A program made the position numbers and the translations under genes. Of a stretch of 64,000 nucleotides of DNA, positions 35,823 through 44,361 are shown piece by piece. Below the pieces are notes generated by a model. The model did not search any database. It saw only the letters and a program-made list of their open reading frames with translations, and was not told where the DNA came from. Where the stretch lies: positions 1-64,000 of the forward strand of contig NZ_QNQT01000013.1 of NCBI RefSeq assembly GCF_003362805.1. The letters run 5' to 3'. This DNA is from Neobacillus piezotolerans (GTDB lineage: Bacteria; Bacillota; Bacilli; Bacillales; Cytobacillaceae). Each line of letters opens with the position of its first letter. Position 1 is the first letter of the stretch.

Positions 35823-36527
35823 GTGATAGAAATAAAAAAACTGATGAAGCAGGCGGACAATAAAACGATTCTTAAGGGGATTGACCTCTCCATTAAAAAA
35901 GGGGAAACGGTCGGCATCCTCGGTCCAAATGGAGCAGGAAAAAGCACGCTTTTAAAGGTGCTGGCCACCCTTGTTAAACCGTCTTCGGGAGAAGTGGCGG
36001 TTGGCGGATATGATTTGAAGAAGAATCCGGGGGAAATAAAGAGGCTGTTCGGATATCTTCCCCATTCAAGCCTGCTCTATGACCACTATTCTCCTCTTGA
36101 AAACCTTGTTTTTTTCGCAAAAATCTATGGTGTAAAGAATCCGGAAGAGAGGGCGGTCCAGCTCGTCAAGGAAGTGGGATTATCGTTTTTCCTGAACGAT
36201 CCTGTCAAAAACTTTTCACGGGGGATGATTCAAAGAATCGCAATCGCACGGGCGATTATCCATGAACCTTCCATCCTGCTTCTTGATGAGCCGCACACCG
36301 GGCTTGACCAAGGGGCGATTGGCATCCTGAACAATGTTATTCTTTCGATGAAGGAAAATGGAGCCACCATCTTAATGGTCACCCATGATTTCAAACAGGC
36401 GGCGGAACTATGCGACAGGATTGTGATTGTCAAAAATGGAAAAATAGCCGACGATTTCATCCTGCGGAATCGCAACATCACTACACTGAATGAGAAATAT
36501 TCGCACCAGGTGGAGGGAGTATCATGA
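35823..36527 (+). CDS. ccmA: CcmA-like ABC transporter ATP-binding protein
   Basis: A 234-aa ABC ATPase. Walker A GPNGAGKST, a Q-loop-position segment GYLPHSSLLYD, signature NFSRGMIQRI (variant of LSGGQ), Walker B ILLLDEPHTGLD and the switch His in VTHDF are complete. With CcmB and CcmC it forms the complex that loads and releases heme-CcmE. GTG start with GGGAGGG upstream; overlaps ccmB by 4 nt. Confidence 0.9.
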   Translation: MIEIKKLMKQADNKTILKGIDLSIKKGETVGILGPNGAGKSTLLKVLATLVKPSSGEVAVGGYDLKKNPGEIKRLFGYLPHSSLLYDHYSPLENLVFFAKIYGVKNPEERAVQLVKEVGLSFFLNDPVKNFSRGMIQRIAIARAIIHEPSILLLDEPHTGLDQGAIGILNNVILSMKENGATILMVTHDFKQAAELCDRIVIVKNGKIADDFILRNRNITTLNEKYSHQVEGVS

Positions 36528-37204
36528 ATATTTTCAGGCCTGCCCTCTTAATCGCATCAAAAGAATTAAAATCGGAATTGAAAACAAAACAAGTACTGGC
36601 AACGATGCTTATATTTGCGGGCCTTGTCATCCTGATTTTCAGCATAGCCTTCGACCCACAGAACAATTTTACAAAAGCGGTCGTTCCCGGGGTAATATGG
36701 GTCATCATTGTTTTTTCCGGAATACTTGGGCTGAACAGGTCGTTTATTTCCGAACAAAGAAACGATACGATGCAAGGGCTCCTCATAGCGCCGATTGAAG
36801 CTTCGGGCATCTATCTTGGAAAAATGCTCGCCAATTTTGCGATGATGCTGATTGTTGAAATCGTTTCCCTGCCGTTTTTATTCCTTCTTTTCGATTTTAA
36901 ATATATGGGAAGCTTTCCATATTTCATCCTCGTCCTTTTTATAGGCAGTTTCGGTTTTATTGCGATTGGAACATTCCTTGCGGCTTTGGCGGCGAATTCG
37001 AAAAGCAGCGAGATGCTATTGCCTCTCCTGCTGTTTCCAATAACAAGCCCGATATTGATTGGGGCCGTCCAGTCGACGAAGATCATTTTAACCAATATAG
37101 AGAAGCTGCCAACGGCCATTGCGTGGATGCAGCTCATAGGGGCGTATGATGTTATTTTCTTTGTCCTTTGCTTTTTGTTAATAGACTATGTGTTGGAGGT
37201 ATAG
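36524..37204 (+). CDS. ccmB: CcmB-like heme exporter permease
   Basis: A 226-aa protein with six predicted membrane helices. The N-terminal amphipathic KELKSELKTKQ, the GLNRSFISEQRNDTMQGLLIAP loop and LLLPLLLFPITSPILIGA are classic CcmB features. It pairs with CcmA. Start overlaps ccmA as ATGA; ends 3 nt before ccmC. Confidence 0.92.
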   Translation: MNIFRPALLIASKELKSELKTKQVLATMLIFAGLVILIFSIAFDPQNNFTKAVVPGVIWVIIVFSGILGLNRSFISEQRNDTMQGLLIAPIEASGIYLGKMLANFAMMLIVEIVSLPFLFLLFDFKYMGSFPYFILVLFIGSFGFIAIGTFLAALAANSKSSEMLLPLLLFPITSPILIGAVQSTKIILTNIEKLPTAIAWMQLIGAYDVIFFVLCFLLIDYVLEV

Positions 37205-37207
37205 GTG

Positions 37208-37969
37208 ATGAGCGTAAATATTGAGAAGCAGCACCAGCCGCTCGCCAAGCCGGGGGCGGCCGCGATCGGCAAACCGGTGATGCCGAAAATCCTTTTCGGC
37301 GCAACCGTTGTATCCGTACTCGCTGCAATTTACCTTATTTTTATGTATGCGAAGATTGAAGTAACGATGGGAGCTGTCCAAAAGATATTCTATATCCATG
37401 TCGCATCAGCCTGGACAGGGTTCCTTGCATTTTTCGTAACATTTGTTTCCAGTATTTTATACTTGTTTAAAAGAAAACGGATTTTTGATACGTATGCATT
37501 CGTCTCAGCTGAAATCGGGGTGGTTTTCACAACAATCGTCCTTACAACTGGCCCCATTTGGGCAAAATCATCATGGAACACATGGTGGGCGTGGGAACCG
37601 CGCCTGACTACGACTCTTGTCCTTTGGTTTATCTACATGGCTTATATTATGATTCATCAAATGGATGGAGTTTGGGAGAAGAAAGCCCGCCTGGCGGCCG
37701 TATTCGGAATCATCGGTTTCGCGGATGTACCGATTGTATGGTTTGCCATCCGCTGGTGGAATTCAAAGTTCCATCCAATCGTTTTCGGTGAAGGGCCTTC
37801 CCAAAAGGGCGGCGGCATAGACGATACCATGCTCGTTGCCCTGCTTGCGACCATCACAGCACTGACTTTCTTTTACACATATTTACTAAATAAAGGTGTA
37901 ACCCTTGAGAATATGAAAATTAAAGTCTCAAACTATAAAGAAAAGATAAGGGAATCTATTGAAAATTAG
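37208..37969 (+). CDS. ccmC: CcmC-like heme protein (CcsA/CcmC superfamily)
   Basis: A 253-aa six-helix protein of the heme-handling superfamily. The tryptophan motif is SSWNTWWAWEPRLTTTL: the usual WWxWD Asp is Glu here. Heme-ligand His candidates are IFYIHVASAW and SKFHPIVFGEG. In System I it loads heme onto CcmE. ATG at 37208 with GGAGGT upstream. A longer cytoplasmic C-terminus with KIRESIEN is unremarkable. Confidence 0.92.
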   Translation: MSVNIEKQHQPLAKPGAAAIGKPVMPKILFGATVVSVLAAIYLIFMYAKIEVTMGAVQKIFYIHVASAWTGFLAFFVTFVSSILYLFKRKRIFDTYAFVSAEIGVVFTTIVLTTGPIWAKSSWNTWWAWEPRLTTTLVLWFIYMAYIMIHQMDGVWEKKARLAAVFGIIGFADVPIVWFAIRWWNSKFHPIVFGEGPSQKGGGIDDTMLVALLATITALTFFYTYLLNKGVTLENMKIKVSNYKEKIRESIEN

Positions 37970-37981
37970 GAGGAAACTAAA

Positions 37982-38107
37982 ATGGAATACATGTATGCGG
38001 CCTATTCAGTAGCCTGGATTGTCATTTTCTCGTATCTGGTGATTTTGGGAAAACGCCAAAGCAAGCTTAAGAAGGAAATTGAATTTTTAAAACTCCACGA
38101 TAAGTAA
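37982..38107 (+). CDS. ccmD: CcmD-like small membrane protein
   Basis: A 41-aa protein, MEYMYAAYSVAWIVIFSYLV followed by a basic tail (GKRQSKLKKEIEFLK). One membrane helix and a basic/helical tail, plus the place right after ccmC, match CcmD, the small subunit that helps release heme-bound CcmE from CcmABC. AGGAGG precedes the ATG by 8 nt. It is short and easily missed by gene finders. Confidence 0.85.
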   Translation: MEYMYAAYSVAWIVIFSYLVILGKRQSKLKKEIEFLKLHDK

Positions 38108-38189
38108 GGATTTTCATGGCCGGTGAGGACATGTGGCCGGAAACCGCCGTTTCTGTGGATTCGAGCAATTTGGATTTGGAGGAAATACC

Positions 38190-38768
38190 ATGATGCAGGA
38201 AGAAATCAAGGAAAAAACGGAAGAGGCCCAGACAGGCGACTTGACCAAATCAGCATCGTTAAACAAAAAGATAATAAAGCTTACCATTCTCTTGCTGGCA
38301 ATCGGGATGTTTGGCTACTTTTCCTACACGATGGCGAATAAAGCGGACATCCCGCGGCAAGGGGATCCGGCTCCTAAATTTGAACTTGAAAACCTTGATG
38401 GGGATATGGCCAGCCTATCAGATTATGAAGGAAAGGTTGTCGTCCTGAATTATTTTGCAACCTGGTGTGTTCCATGTGTGGATGAAGCTCCTGAACTTGA
38501 AGCCTTTTCAAGGGAATATGGTGATAAATATAAATTGCTCATCATCGATAGGGGTGAAACCCGCGACAGGGTGAAAAAGTTTATTAAAAAGCACGATACC
38601 GGCTCATCAACTTATTTATTCGATTATAATTCAAAGGTTTCCAAAATGTATGGCGTGCTTAAGCAGCCTGAAACATTCGTAATCGATAAAAAAGGTGTCA
38701 TTCGCGAATACATCCAGGGGCCAATTACGAAAATGGAACTATATAATCTTGTCAGTAAGTATGAATAA
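38190..38768 (+). CDS. CcmG/ResA-like membrane-tethered thioredoxin
   Basis: A 192-aa thiol-disulfide reductase: short cytoplasmic start, a membrane anchor (residues 29-48) and a TlpA/ResA fold with active site ATWCVPC (Cys93, Cys96). It should keep apocytochrome or CcmH cysteines reduced outside the cell membrane. ATG at 38190 with GGAGG upstream. It ends the operon, with a terminator at its stop. B. subtilis uses ResA for the same job in System II. Confidence 0.9.
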   Translation: MMQEEIKEKTEEAQTGDLTKSASLNKKIIKLTILLLAIGMFGYFSYTMANKADIPRQGDPAPKFELENLDGDMASLSDYEGKVVVLNYFATWCVPCVDEAPELEAFSREYGDKYKLLIIDRGETRDRVKKFIKKHDTGSSTYLFDYNSKVSKMYGVLKQPETFVIDKKGVIREYIQGPITKMELYNLVSKYE

Positions 38769-38801
38769 AGGATTAAGCTCTTCGGGGCTTAATCCTTTTT
38801 C
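38768..38801 (+). terminator. Rho-independent terminator of the ccm operon
   Basis: AAGGATTAAGC and GCTTAATCCTT form an 11-bp stem with a T-run. The 150 nt beyond it hold nothing I can assign. Confidence 0.9.
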
Positions 38802-38951
38802 TTCGTCCATGAAAATAGTAAGTGAACCTATTGGATAACTGGAATAAGTGGTTGTAATCGAGCTCCACAAGCGTAATCTTAGGATTCATAATCTTGGCAC
38901 AAAGAAACTTTCAACGATTCCTTTTGCCAATATATACTTGAGCATTATCGT

Positions 38952-39605
38952 TTACATGCCATCAAAAATGTAGTCGGAGGTGACCGAAGCTTCAATTGTA
39001 AGTTTCCCGGGCTGGATTTGCGTGGTCGAAACGCCTTTGACCATAGGTGTATGGTATTCATGGACTGGTCTCGGAAAGTCATTTCCTTCTATGACTGAAA
39101 CGGGAACTGGATTTAATTTAACACCAAGCGCCGTGCTGATGGTTTTCGCCTTTTCATATGCGTTTTGTACAGCAAGCGCAAGGGCTTCCCTGTAATAGGC
39201 ATCATGTTGGCTTGTGATAAATTGAATGTCCGAAACATAATTGGCGCCGTTTCTTACGGCAGTATCCACAATAGTCCCAGCCTTTTCAAGATCGGTAACC
39301 CTTACCTGAAGGAGATGGGTAACTTTATATCCCCGGAAAATTTGCATTCCCTCTTTGTAGTCATACATGGACTCTATTCTGTAATCGGAAGTACGAATAT
39401 TCTCTGCTGGAATCCCGAGGCCCAGCAAGGCGTTGACAATCCTCGATGATTCCCGCGCATTCTGCTGCTGCCCGGAAACCAGGTCCTTTTCCTCCGTAGA
39501 TACCCCGACAACAACTGTGGCGGTATCGGGCCTTATCGTTACGGTTCCTTCTCCCCTGACCCTGATTTTTTTATCCACAAATTCTCCTTGTCTATCAACT
39601 GCCAT
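38952..39605 (-). CDS. SIMPL domain-containing protein
   Basis: A 217-aa protein of the SIMPL/DUF541 (oxidative-stress-defence BP26-like) family: the opening VRGEGTVTIRPDTATVVVGV and the central NIRTSDYRIES.YDY are typical. No signal peptide is seen, so it is probably cytoplasmic. Function unknown. GGGGAGG precedes the ATG on the minus strand. It is the last gene of the block inserted between efp and spoIIIAA. Confidence 0.88.
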   Translation of the reverse strand: MAVDRQGEFVDKKIRVRGEGTVTIRPDTATVVVGVSTEEKDLVSGQQQNARESSRIVNALLGLGIPAENIRTSDYRIESMYDYKEGMQIFRGYKVTHLLQVRVTDLEKAGTIVDTAVRNGANYVSDIQFITSQHDAYYREALALAVQNAYEKAKTISTALGVKLNPVPVSVIEGNDFPRPVHEYHTPMVKGVSTTQIQPGKLTIEASVTSDYIFDGM

Positions 39606-39717
39606 TCCAAATCAACCTCCCCTTGGAAATTCCGCTCTTCCCAATAGAAATGTACGGGAATTTTTGTGAAAAAATGACCTTCCCGCAAATTCCATTGTAT
39701 CTGAAATAAGCGAAACA

Positions 39718-39747
39718 AGTCATATCAGGCCTGTACAGGCATACATT
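39718..39747 (+). promoter_or_regulatory. Putative sigma-E promoter of the spoIIIA operon
   Basis: GTCATATC (39718-39725) and CATACATT (39740-39747) match sigma-E -35 and -10 elements (the -10 perfectly) with about 14 bp between. spoIIIA is a known mother-cell sigma-E operon. Confidence 0.7.
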
Positions 39748-39783
39748 TTAACAATGGAACAAGCTTTTGGGAGGTGTATGCCA

Positions 39784-40710
39784 ATGGACTTTATGAAAGT
39801 GTTTTTGCCCAATGCAGTTGCGAATGCTATCGAGGGCATCCCTTCAGCAGATAGAGCGAAAGTCGAGGAAATCAGGATTAGAATCAATAGGCCGATTGAA
39901 GTGACTGTCAGGGGAGCCCCTTTGTTCCTTCCGTATATAACAAAGCAGGAGGACGCGGACTTGCTTTTGCAAAAAATTAGCCAGCATTCCATTTATGCCA
40001 TGGACGAAGAGTTGATGAGGGGGTATATCACAATCGCGGGCGGGCACAGGGTCGGGCTGGCCGGAAAAGTAATCCTTGAAGGCGGAAAGGTGAGGGCCAT
40101 CAGGGATGTATCGTCGTTCAATGTAAGGATTGCAAGGGAAAAGATCGGGATTGCGGTCCCTTTGATCCCTTTTTTACACACGAAGGGAAGCTGGGCCCAT
40201 ACATTGATTATCGGCCCTCCCCAAACAGGAAAGACTACACTTTTAAGGGATATCGCAAGGCTCATTTCAAGCGGCCATGATTATGGAGGGCTTGCTGCCA
40301 GGAAGGTTGGCATCGTTGATGAACGGTCTGAAATTGCCGGATGTGTAAACGGCGTTCCCCAGCTAACATTCGGAAACCGAGTCGATGTACTCGACTGTTG
40401 CCCGAAAGCGGAAGGAATCATGATGCTGATCAGGTCGATGAGCCCTGATGTGATCATCGCGGATGAAATCGGCCGGAGGGAGGACGCGGAAGCAATCGAG
40501 GAAGCAGTCCATTCAGGAATTAAAATCATTACGACAGTCCACGGCGGTTCACTGGAGGAAATAAGAAACAGGCCGACATTAAATGGAATTATCGGCACCC
40601 GCATATTTGAAAGATATCTCATTCTTGGCCGGAGTAAAGGGCCGGGAACAATCAGCCAAATCCTTGATGGCGCGGGGACTCCTCTCGCCGGAAAAGTGAA
40701 GGTGATGTAA
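39784..40710 (+). CDS. spoIIIAA: Stage III sporulation protein AA (ATPase)
   Basis: A 308-aa secretion-type ATPase of the SpoIIIA-SpoIIQ feeding-tube complex. Walker A GPPQTGKTT and the Walker B/Asp region SPDVIIADEIGRREDAEA are intact. ATG at 39784 is chosen because GGGAGGTG lies 8 nt upstream; in-frame ATGs at 39754 and 39778 sit before or at that site. First gene of eight. Confidence 0.95.
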   Translation: MDFMKVFLPNAVANAIEGIPSADRAKVEEIRIRINRPIEVTVRGAPLFLPYITKQEDADLLLQKISQHSIYAMDEELMRGYITIAGGHRVGLAGKVILEGGKVRAIRDVSSFNVRIAREKIGIAVPLIPFLHTKGSWAHTLIIGPPQTGKTTLLRDIARLISSGHDYGGLAARKVGIVDERSEIAGCVNGVPQLTFGNRVDVLDCCPKAEGIMMLIRSMSPDVIIADEIGRREDAEAIEEAVHSGIKIITTVHGGSLEEIRNRPTLNGIIGTRIFERYLILGRSKGPGTISQILDGAGTPLAGKVKVM

Positions 40711-41226
40711 ATGGTGAAATTGTTGGGAGCCCTTTTTATTTTATCGGCTACAACTTGGACGGGCTTTGAATTTTCACGCCACCTCAGCGAACGGCCAAAG
40801 CAACTCCGCCAACTGAAATCGGCCCTGCAATCCCTAGAAGCCGAAATCATGTATGGCCACACCCCTTTACATGAGGCAGCGAGGAGGCTTTCCATACAGC
40901 TCCCTAAGCCTTTGTCGTTTTTATTCGAAACATTTGGGTCAAAGCTTACCCAGACGGAAACCACGGTTAAGGATGCCTGGGAGGCAAGCCTTAGGGAAGT
41001 TTGGAAGATCACCGCCCTTGGGGAAGGGGAGCTTGAAATCATGGTTCAATTCGGGGAAACACTTGGAAGGCATGACCGTTTTTCCCAGCAAAAGCAAATC
41101 CAGCTCACGCTTACCCATTTGGAAAGGGAGGAATCGGAAGCGCGGGATCGGCAGTCTAAATATGAAAAAATGCTGAAAAGCCTCGGCGTCCTTTCCGGAT
41201 TGCTGCTCATCATCGTATTGATTTAG
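40711..41226 (+). CDS. spoIIIAB: Stage III sporulation protein AB
   Basis: A 171-aa protein with an N-terminal membrane helix, a helical GspF-like domain and a C-terminal membrane helix (SGLLLIIVLI). It starts directly at the spoIIIAA stop. LLGALFILSATTWTGFEFSR is typical of the family, which anchors the SpoIIIAA ATPase. Confidence 0.94.
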   Translation: MVKLLGALFILSATTWTGFEFSRHLSERPKQLRQLKSALQSLEAEIMYGHTPLHEAARRLSIQLPKPLSFLFETFGSKLTQTETTVKDAWEASLREVWKITALGEGELEIMVQFGETLGRHDRFSQQKQIQLTLTHLEREESEARDRQSKYEKMLKSLGVLSGLLLIIVLI

Positions 41227-41237
41227 GGGGGATTGGA

Positions 41238-41441
41238 ATGGGATTGGAAGTTGACATCATTTTTAAAATCGCCGGGGTTGGCATTGTTGTAGCCTTTTTG
41301 CATACAGTCCTTGACCAGGTTGGGAAAAAGGAGTATGCGCAATGGGTCACGTTGTTCGGGTTTATTTATATCCTGTTCCAGGTAGCCGTCATCGTCGATG
41401 GCCTTTTTCAAAAAATCAAGTCGGTCTTTTTGTTCCAATAG
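41238..41441 (+). CDS. spoIIIAC: Stage III sporulation protein AC
   Basis: A 67-aa protein with two membrane helices (IIFKIAGVGIVVAFLHTVL; FGFIYILFQVAVIVDGLF), the normal SpoIIIAC size. RBS AGGGGGGA precedes the ATG. Forms part of the inner ring of the engulfment channel. Confidence 0.95.
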   Translation: MGLEVDIIFKIAGVGIVVAFLHTVLDQVGKKEYAQWVTLFGFIYILFQVAVIVDGLFQKIKSVFLFQ

Positions 41442-41457
41442 AGGGGAGGGCTATCCA

Positions 41458-41847
41458 ATTGAGATTTTAAAAATTGTCGGCATTTCCCTTACAGCCACCT
41501 TCCTGGCGATGATACTAAAGGAACAGAAGCCGAATTTTGCGTTTCTCCTTATCCTATTTACCGGTTGCATGATTTTCCTTTTCCTCGTGGATAAAATCTA
41601 TGAAATTATCGCGATGATTGAACGGATTGCCGCGAATGCGAAGGTGAATCTTGTCTATGTCGAGACAATCCTGAAAATTATCGGAATTGCCTATATAGCT
41701 GAATTCGCGGCCCAGGTCACCAAGGATGCCGGCCAGGGCGCAATTGCCTCGAAAATTGAACTTGGAGGAAAAATCATCATCCTCGCGATGGCCATTCCCA
41801 TTTTGACCGTCCTGATTGAAACGATCATCAAGCTTTTACCAAATTAG
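41458..41847 (+). CDS. spoIIIAD: Stage III sporulation protein AD
   Basis: A 129-aa protein with about four membrane helices; EQKPNFAFLLILFTGC and VNLVYVETILKIIGIAYIAEFAAQVTKDAG are highly conserved family stretches. The strong ribosome site AGGGGAGGG ends 7 nt before an ATT codon at 41458, and no ATG/GTG/TTG in frame lies between that site and conserved sequence. The only other option is ATG 41398, which lies in spoIIIAC and would add 20 unrelated residues. ATT is therefore the probable start. Confidence 0.93.
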   Translation: MEILKIVGISLTATFLAMILKEQKPNFAFLLILFTGCMIFLFLVDKIYEIIAMIERIAANAKVNLVYVETILKIIGIAYIAEFAAQVTKDAGQGAIASKIELGGKIIILAMAIPILTVLIETIIKLLPN

Positions 41848-41878
41848 CCGAAGGGCCCCGTATTGCCGAGGTGGAAAC

Positions 41879-43066
41879 ATGAAGCAATTTACTTGCCAGG
41901 CCGCAGTAGCATTCCTATTCATCTTTTTTGTATTTTTGCCTGAAGCACACGCGTCTCCTACAGCCAAGCCGGCGCTTTCTGATGAATTGGCCGATGCACA
42001 GCTGGAATCGATCGACATGTCGGAACTGATGGGTTTTTGGAATGGCATTTCGGATAAGTATGGAGGATTTCTGCCGGAAAGCCAGAAAGGGAGCCTTTAT
42101 GATTTTCTTAAGGGTGACAAACAGTTTTCTCTTAAAGAGTGGGGGAAGGGATTTTTGAAATTTGCTTTCCAGGAATTCATAGCCAATGGCAAGCTCCTTG
42201 GTTCCCTGATCCTGCTAACTGTTTTTAGCATGTTTTTGCAATCACTGCAAAATTCCTTCGAAAAAAGCACGATTAGCAAGGCGGCGTATGCAATCGTATT
42301 TATGGTTCTTGTTATCCTCGCATTGAACAGCTTCCATATCGTAATTGAATTTGCCAATGAAACAATCAGGACTATGACGTCGTTTATCCTGGCGCTCATT
42401 CCTCTTCTGCTTGGATTGATTGCTTCATCCGGGGGGGTTGTCTCAGCCGCGTTCTTTCATCCAGTCGTCCTTTTCCTGATGAACACGAGTGGTGTGCTCA
42501 TTGAGCATATCGTCCTGCCACTTTTGTTTCTATCGGCTTTGCTTAGCATTGTAAGCGCCATGTCCGACCAATATAAGGTGACCCAGCTCGCAAACCTGCT
42601 GCGAAACTGGAGCATCGGCCTTTTGGGTATTTTTCTCACCGTTTTTCTTGGCGTTCTGTCCGTACAGGGAGCTTCGACCGCAGTGTCGGATGGCATCGCG
42701 ATCAGAACCGCGAAATTTGTGACCGGGAACTTTGTGCCGGTAATTGGGAGAGCGTTTACTGACGCGGCCGATACAGTCATTGGAGCATCGGTGCTTTTGA
42801 AAAATACAGTTGGGCTAGCCGGGGTGGCCATTTTGCTCATCATCGCGGCTTTCCCCGCTATTAAAATCCTGATGATTGCGTTCATCTACAAATTTGCGGC
42901 CGCGATCCTGCAGCCATTAGGCGGCGGCCCGATTACCTCCTGCCTTGACACGGTCGGCAAAAGCATCATCTACGTATTTGCTTCTCTTGGGATTGTCTCC
43001 CTAATGTTCTTCCTATGCATCACCGTAATAGTGGCGGCTGGAAATATAACGATGATGATGAGGTAA
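41879..43066 (+). CDS. spoIIIAE: Stage III sporulation protein AE
   Basis: A 395-aa polytopic protein: signal peptide (1-26, HAS|PTA), an external helical region, then six to eight membrane helices. AFFHPVVLFLMNTSG, SDGIAIRTAKFVTGNFVPVIG and LGGGPITSCLDTVGKSI match SpoIIIAE. It is a core membrane component of the SpoIIIA channel. ATG at 41879 with GAGGTGG upstream. Confidence 0.95.
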   Translation: MKQFTCQAAVAFLFIFFVFLPEAHASPTAKPALSDELADAQLESIDMSELMGFWNGISDKYGGFLPESQKGSLYDFLKGDKQFSLKEWGKGFLKFAFQEFIANGKLLGSLILLTVFSMFLQSLQNSFEKSTISKAAYAIVFMVLVILALNSFHIVIEFANETIRTMTSFILALIPLLLGLIASSGGVVSAAFFHPVVLFLMNTSGVLIEHIVLPLLFLSALLSIVSAMSDQYKVTQLANLLRNWSIGLLGIFLTVFLGVLSVQGASTAVSDGIAIRTAKFVTGNFVPVIGRAFTDAADTVIGASVLLKNTVGLAGVAILLIIAAFPAIKILMIAFIYKFAAAILQPLGGGPITSCLDTVGKSIIYVFASLGIVSLMFFLCITVIVAAGNITMMMR

Positions 43067-43080
43067 AAGGAGGAATCGGC

Positions 43081-43692
43081 ATGGGATTTTTAATAGAGTG
43101 GGTTACCAATATCATTATTTTCATTCTGTTGGCAACAGTCATTGATATGCTTTTGCCGAACTCTTCCATGCAAAAATATACGAAGATGGTGACCGGCCTT
43201 CTTCTGATCGCGGTGCTCCTGGGCCCCGTGCTAAAGATAATATCAGGGGATTTTGAAAATGCAATCCTCTCGCTTCCAGCATTGCAGGAGGCGGGCGGAA
43301 TGGAAAATAGCAAAAAATTAATAGAAATGAAGAAAAAAGAAATACAAGCGTCCCAGCAAGCATATATTTTAGAACAAATGGCTGTCCGACTGAAAAAGGA
43401 GGCCGAGGAGGAGTTGATGGAACGGTATGGTTTCCGGATTGCCGGGGTTGAAATAGATGCCGGAAAAAAGGACGGGCAGGGCATTCCGAATTCCATTAAA
43501 AAGGTAGCGGTACTGCTTACAGATCGGGAAGATAGCCGGCATGCCAGGACGGTCGAAGCCGTCGTCATCAGCGTATCATCCCCGGCCAAGAAAAATGTCA
43601 ATGAAGAACTGCGGCAATCGGTAGCCTCATTTTTAGCGGAAAAATGGAGTGTCCCTGAAAGTTCGCTGGAGGTTGCCATCGAAGGGGGGTGA
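43081..43692 (+). CDS. spoIIIAF: Stage III sporulation protein AF
   Basis: A 203-aa protein: two N-terminal membrane helices (residues 5-24 and 33-52) and a soluble ring-building domain. ATG at 43081 with AAGGAGG upstream. WVTNIIIFILLATVIDMLLP is typical. Stop overlaps the region of spoIIIAG starts. Confidence 0.94.
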   Translation: MGFLIEWVTNIIIFILLATVIDMLLPNSSMQKYTKMVTGLLLIAVLLGPVLKIISGDFENAILSLPALQEAGGMENSKKLIEMKKKEIQASQQAYILEQMAVRLKKEAEEELMERYGFRIAGVEIDAGKKDGQGIPNSIKKVAVLLTDREDSRHARTVEAVVISVSSPAKKNVNEELRQSVASFLAEKWSVPESSLEVAIEGG

Positions 43693-43697
43693 CGAGG

Positions 43698-44348
43698 GTG
43701 GTGAAAAATAAACACAGCCCGGTTGAATGGCTGAAAAACAGGCTGTTTGGCGGACAGCCGGCGGAAAAAAAGACGAAGTACCAGTATATGGCCCTTGTGC
43801 TCTGTATCGGGGCCGCCTTTATGCTGATTGGCAATTTGTTTTTTCCAGCAGGGAAGGACAGCGAAACCGTTCTTGAAACAACCGCCGTACAAAACGGTGG
43901 GGATGTCGCTGCATTTGGACAAAAACAAACGTCAAGAAAATCAGCCTTGACCGATTATGAAAAAGTTTATGAAAGCCAGCTGAAGGATGCCCTTGAGGAC
44001 ATGCTTGGGGTGGGAGAAGCAACCGTGATGGTCAACCTGGATTCCACCGAGTCGAAGGTTCTGGAAAAAAATACCGTTACAAAAAGGCAAATGACAAATG
44101 AACGCGACCGTGATGGAGGGACAAGGGAAGTCGAGGATGCTTCAGTCGACGAACAGCTAGTCATCATCCGTAATGGCGAAAAAGAAGAACCGATCGTCCT
44201 TGAAACAAAAAAACCGGAAATACGCGGAGTTCTTGTCGTTGCCAAGGGTGCGGATAACATAGAAGTGAAGAAACGGATCATTGAAGCGGTCACCAGGGCG
44301 CTCGGGGTGCCAAGCCATAGGGTCGCGGTGATGGCCCAAAAAAATTAA
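43698..44348 (+). CDS. spoIIIAG: Stage III sporulation protein AG
   Basis: A 216-aa protein with one membrane helix (residues 31-50) and an EscJ/PrgK-like ring-building domain (LEDMLGVGEATVMVNLDSTESKVLEKN...RGVLVVAKGADN). It forms the large ring of the channel outside the mother-cell membrane. Three GTG codons (43689, 43698, 43701) are possible; 43698 is best spaced from the G-run at 43684-43689. Confidence 0.93.
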   Translation: MVKNKHSPVEWLKNRLFGGQPAEKKTKYQYMALVLCIGAAFMLIGNLFFPAGKDSETVLETTAVQNGGDVAAFGQKQTSRKSALTDYEKVYESQLKDALEDMLGVGEATVMVNLDSTESKVLEKNTVTKRQMTNERDRDGGTREVEDASVDEQLVIIRNGEKEEPIVLETKKPEIRGVLVVAKGADNIEVKKRIIEAVTRALGVPSHRVAVMAQKN

Positions 44349-44361
44349 GGGGGAAAAAAGA

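Noticed and set aside
43020-43928. 302-aa minus-strand frame across spoIIIAF/AG
   Set aside because: It crosses the boundaries of two well-supported conserved genes and has no recognisable domain.
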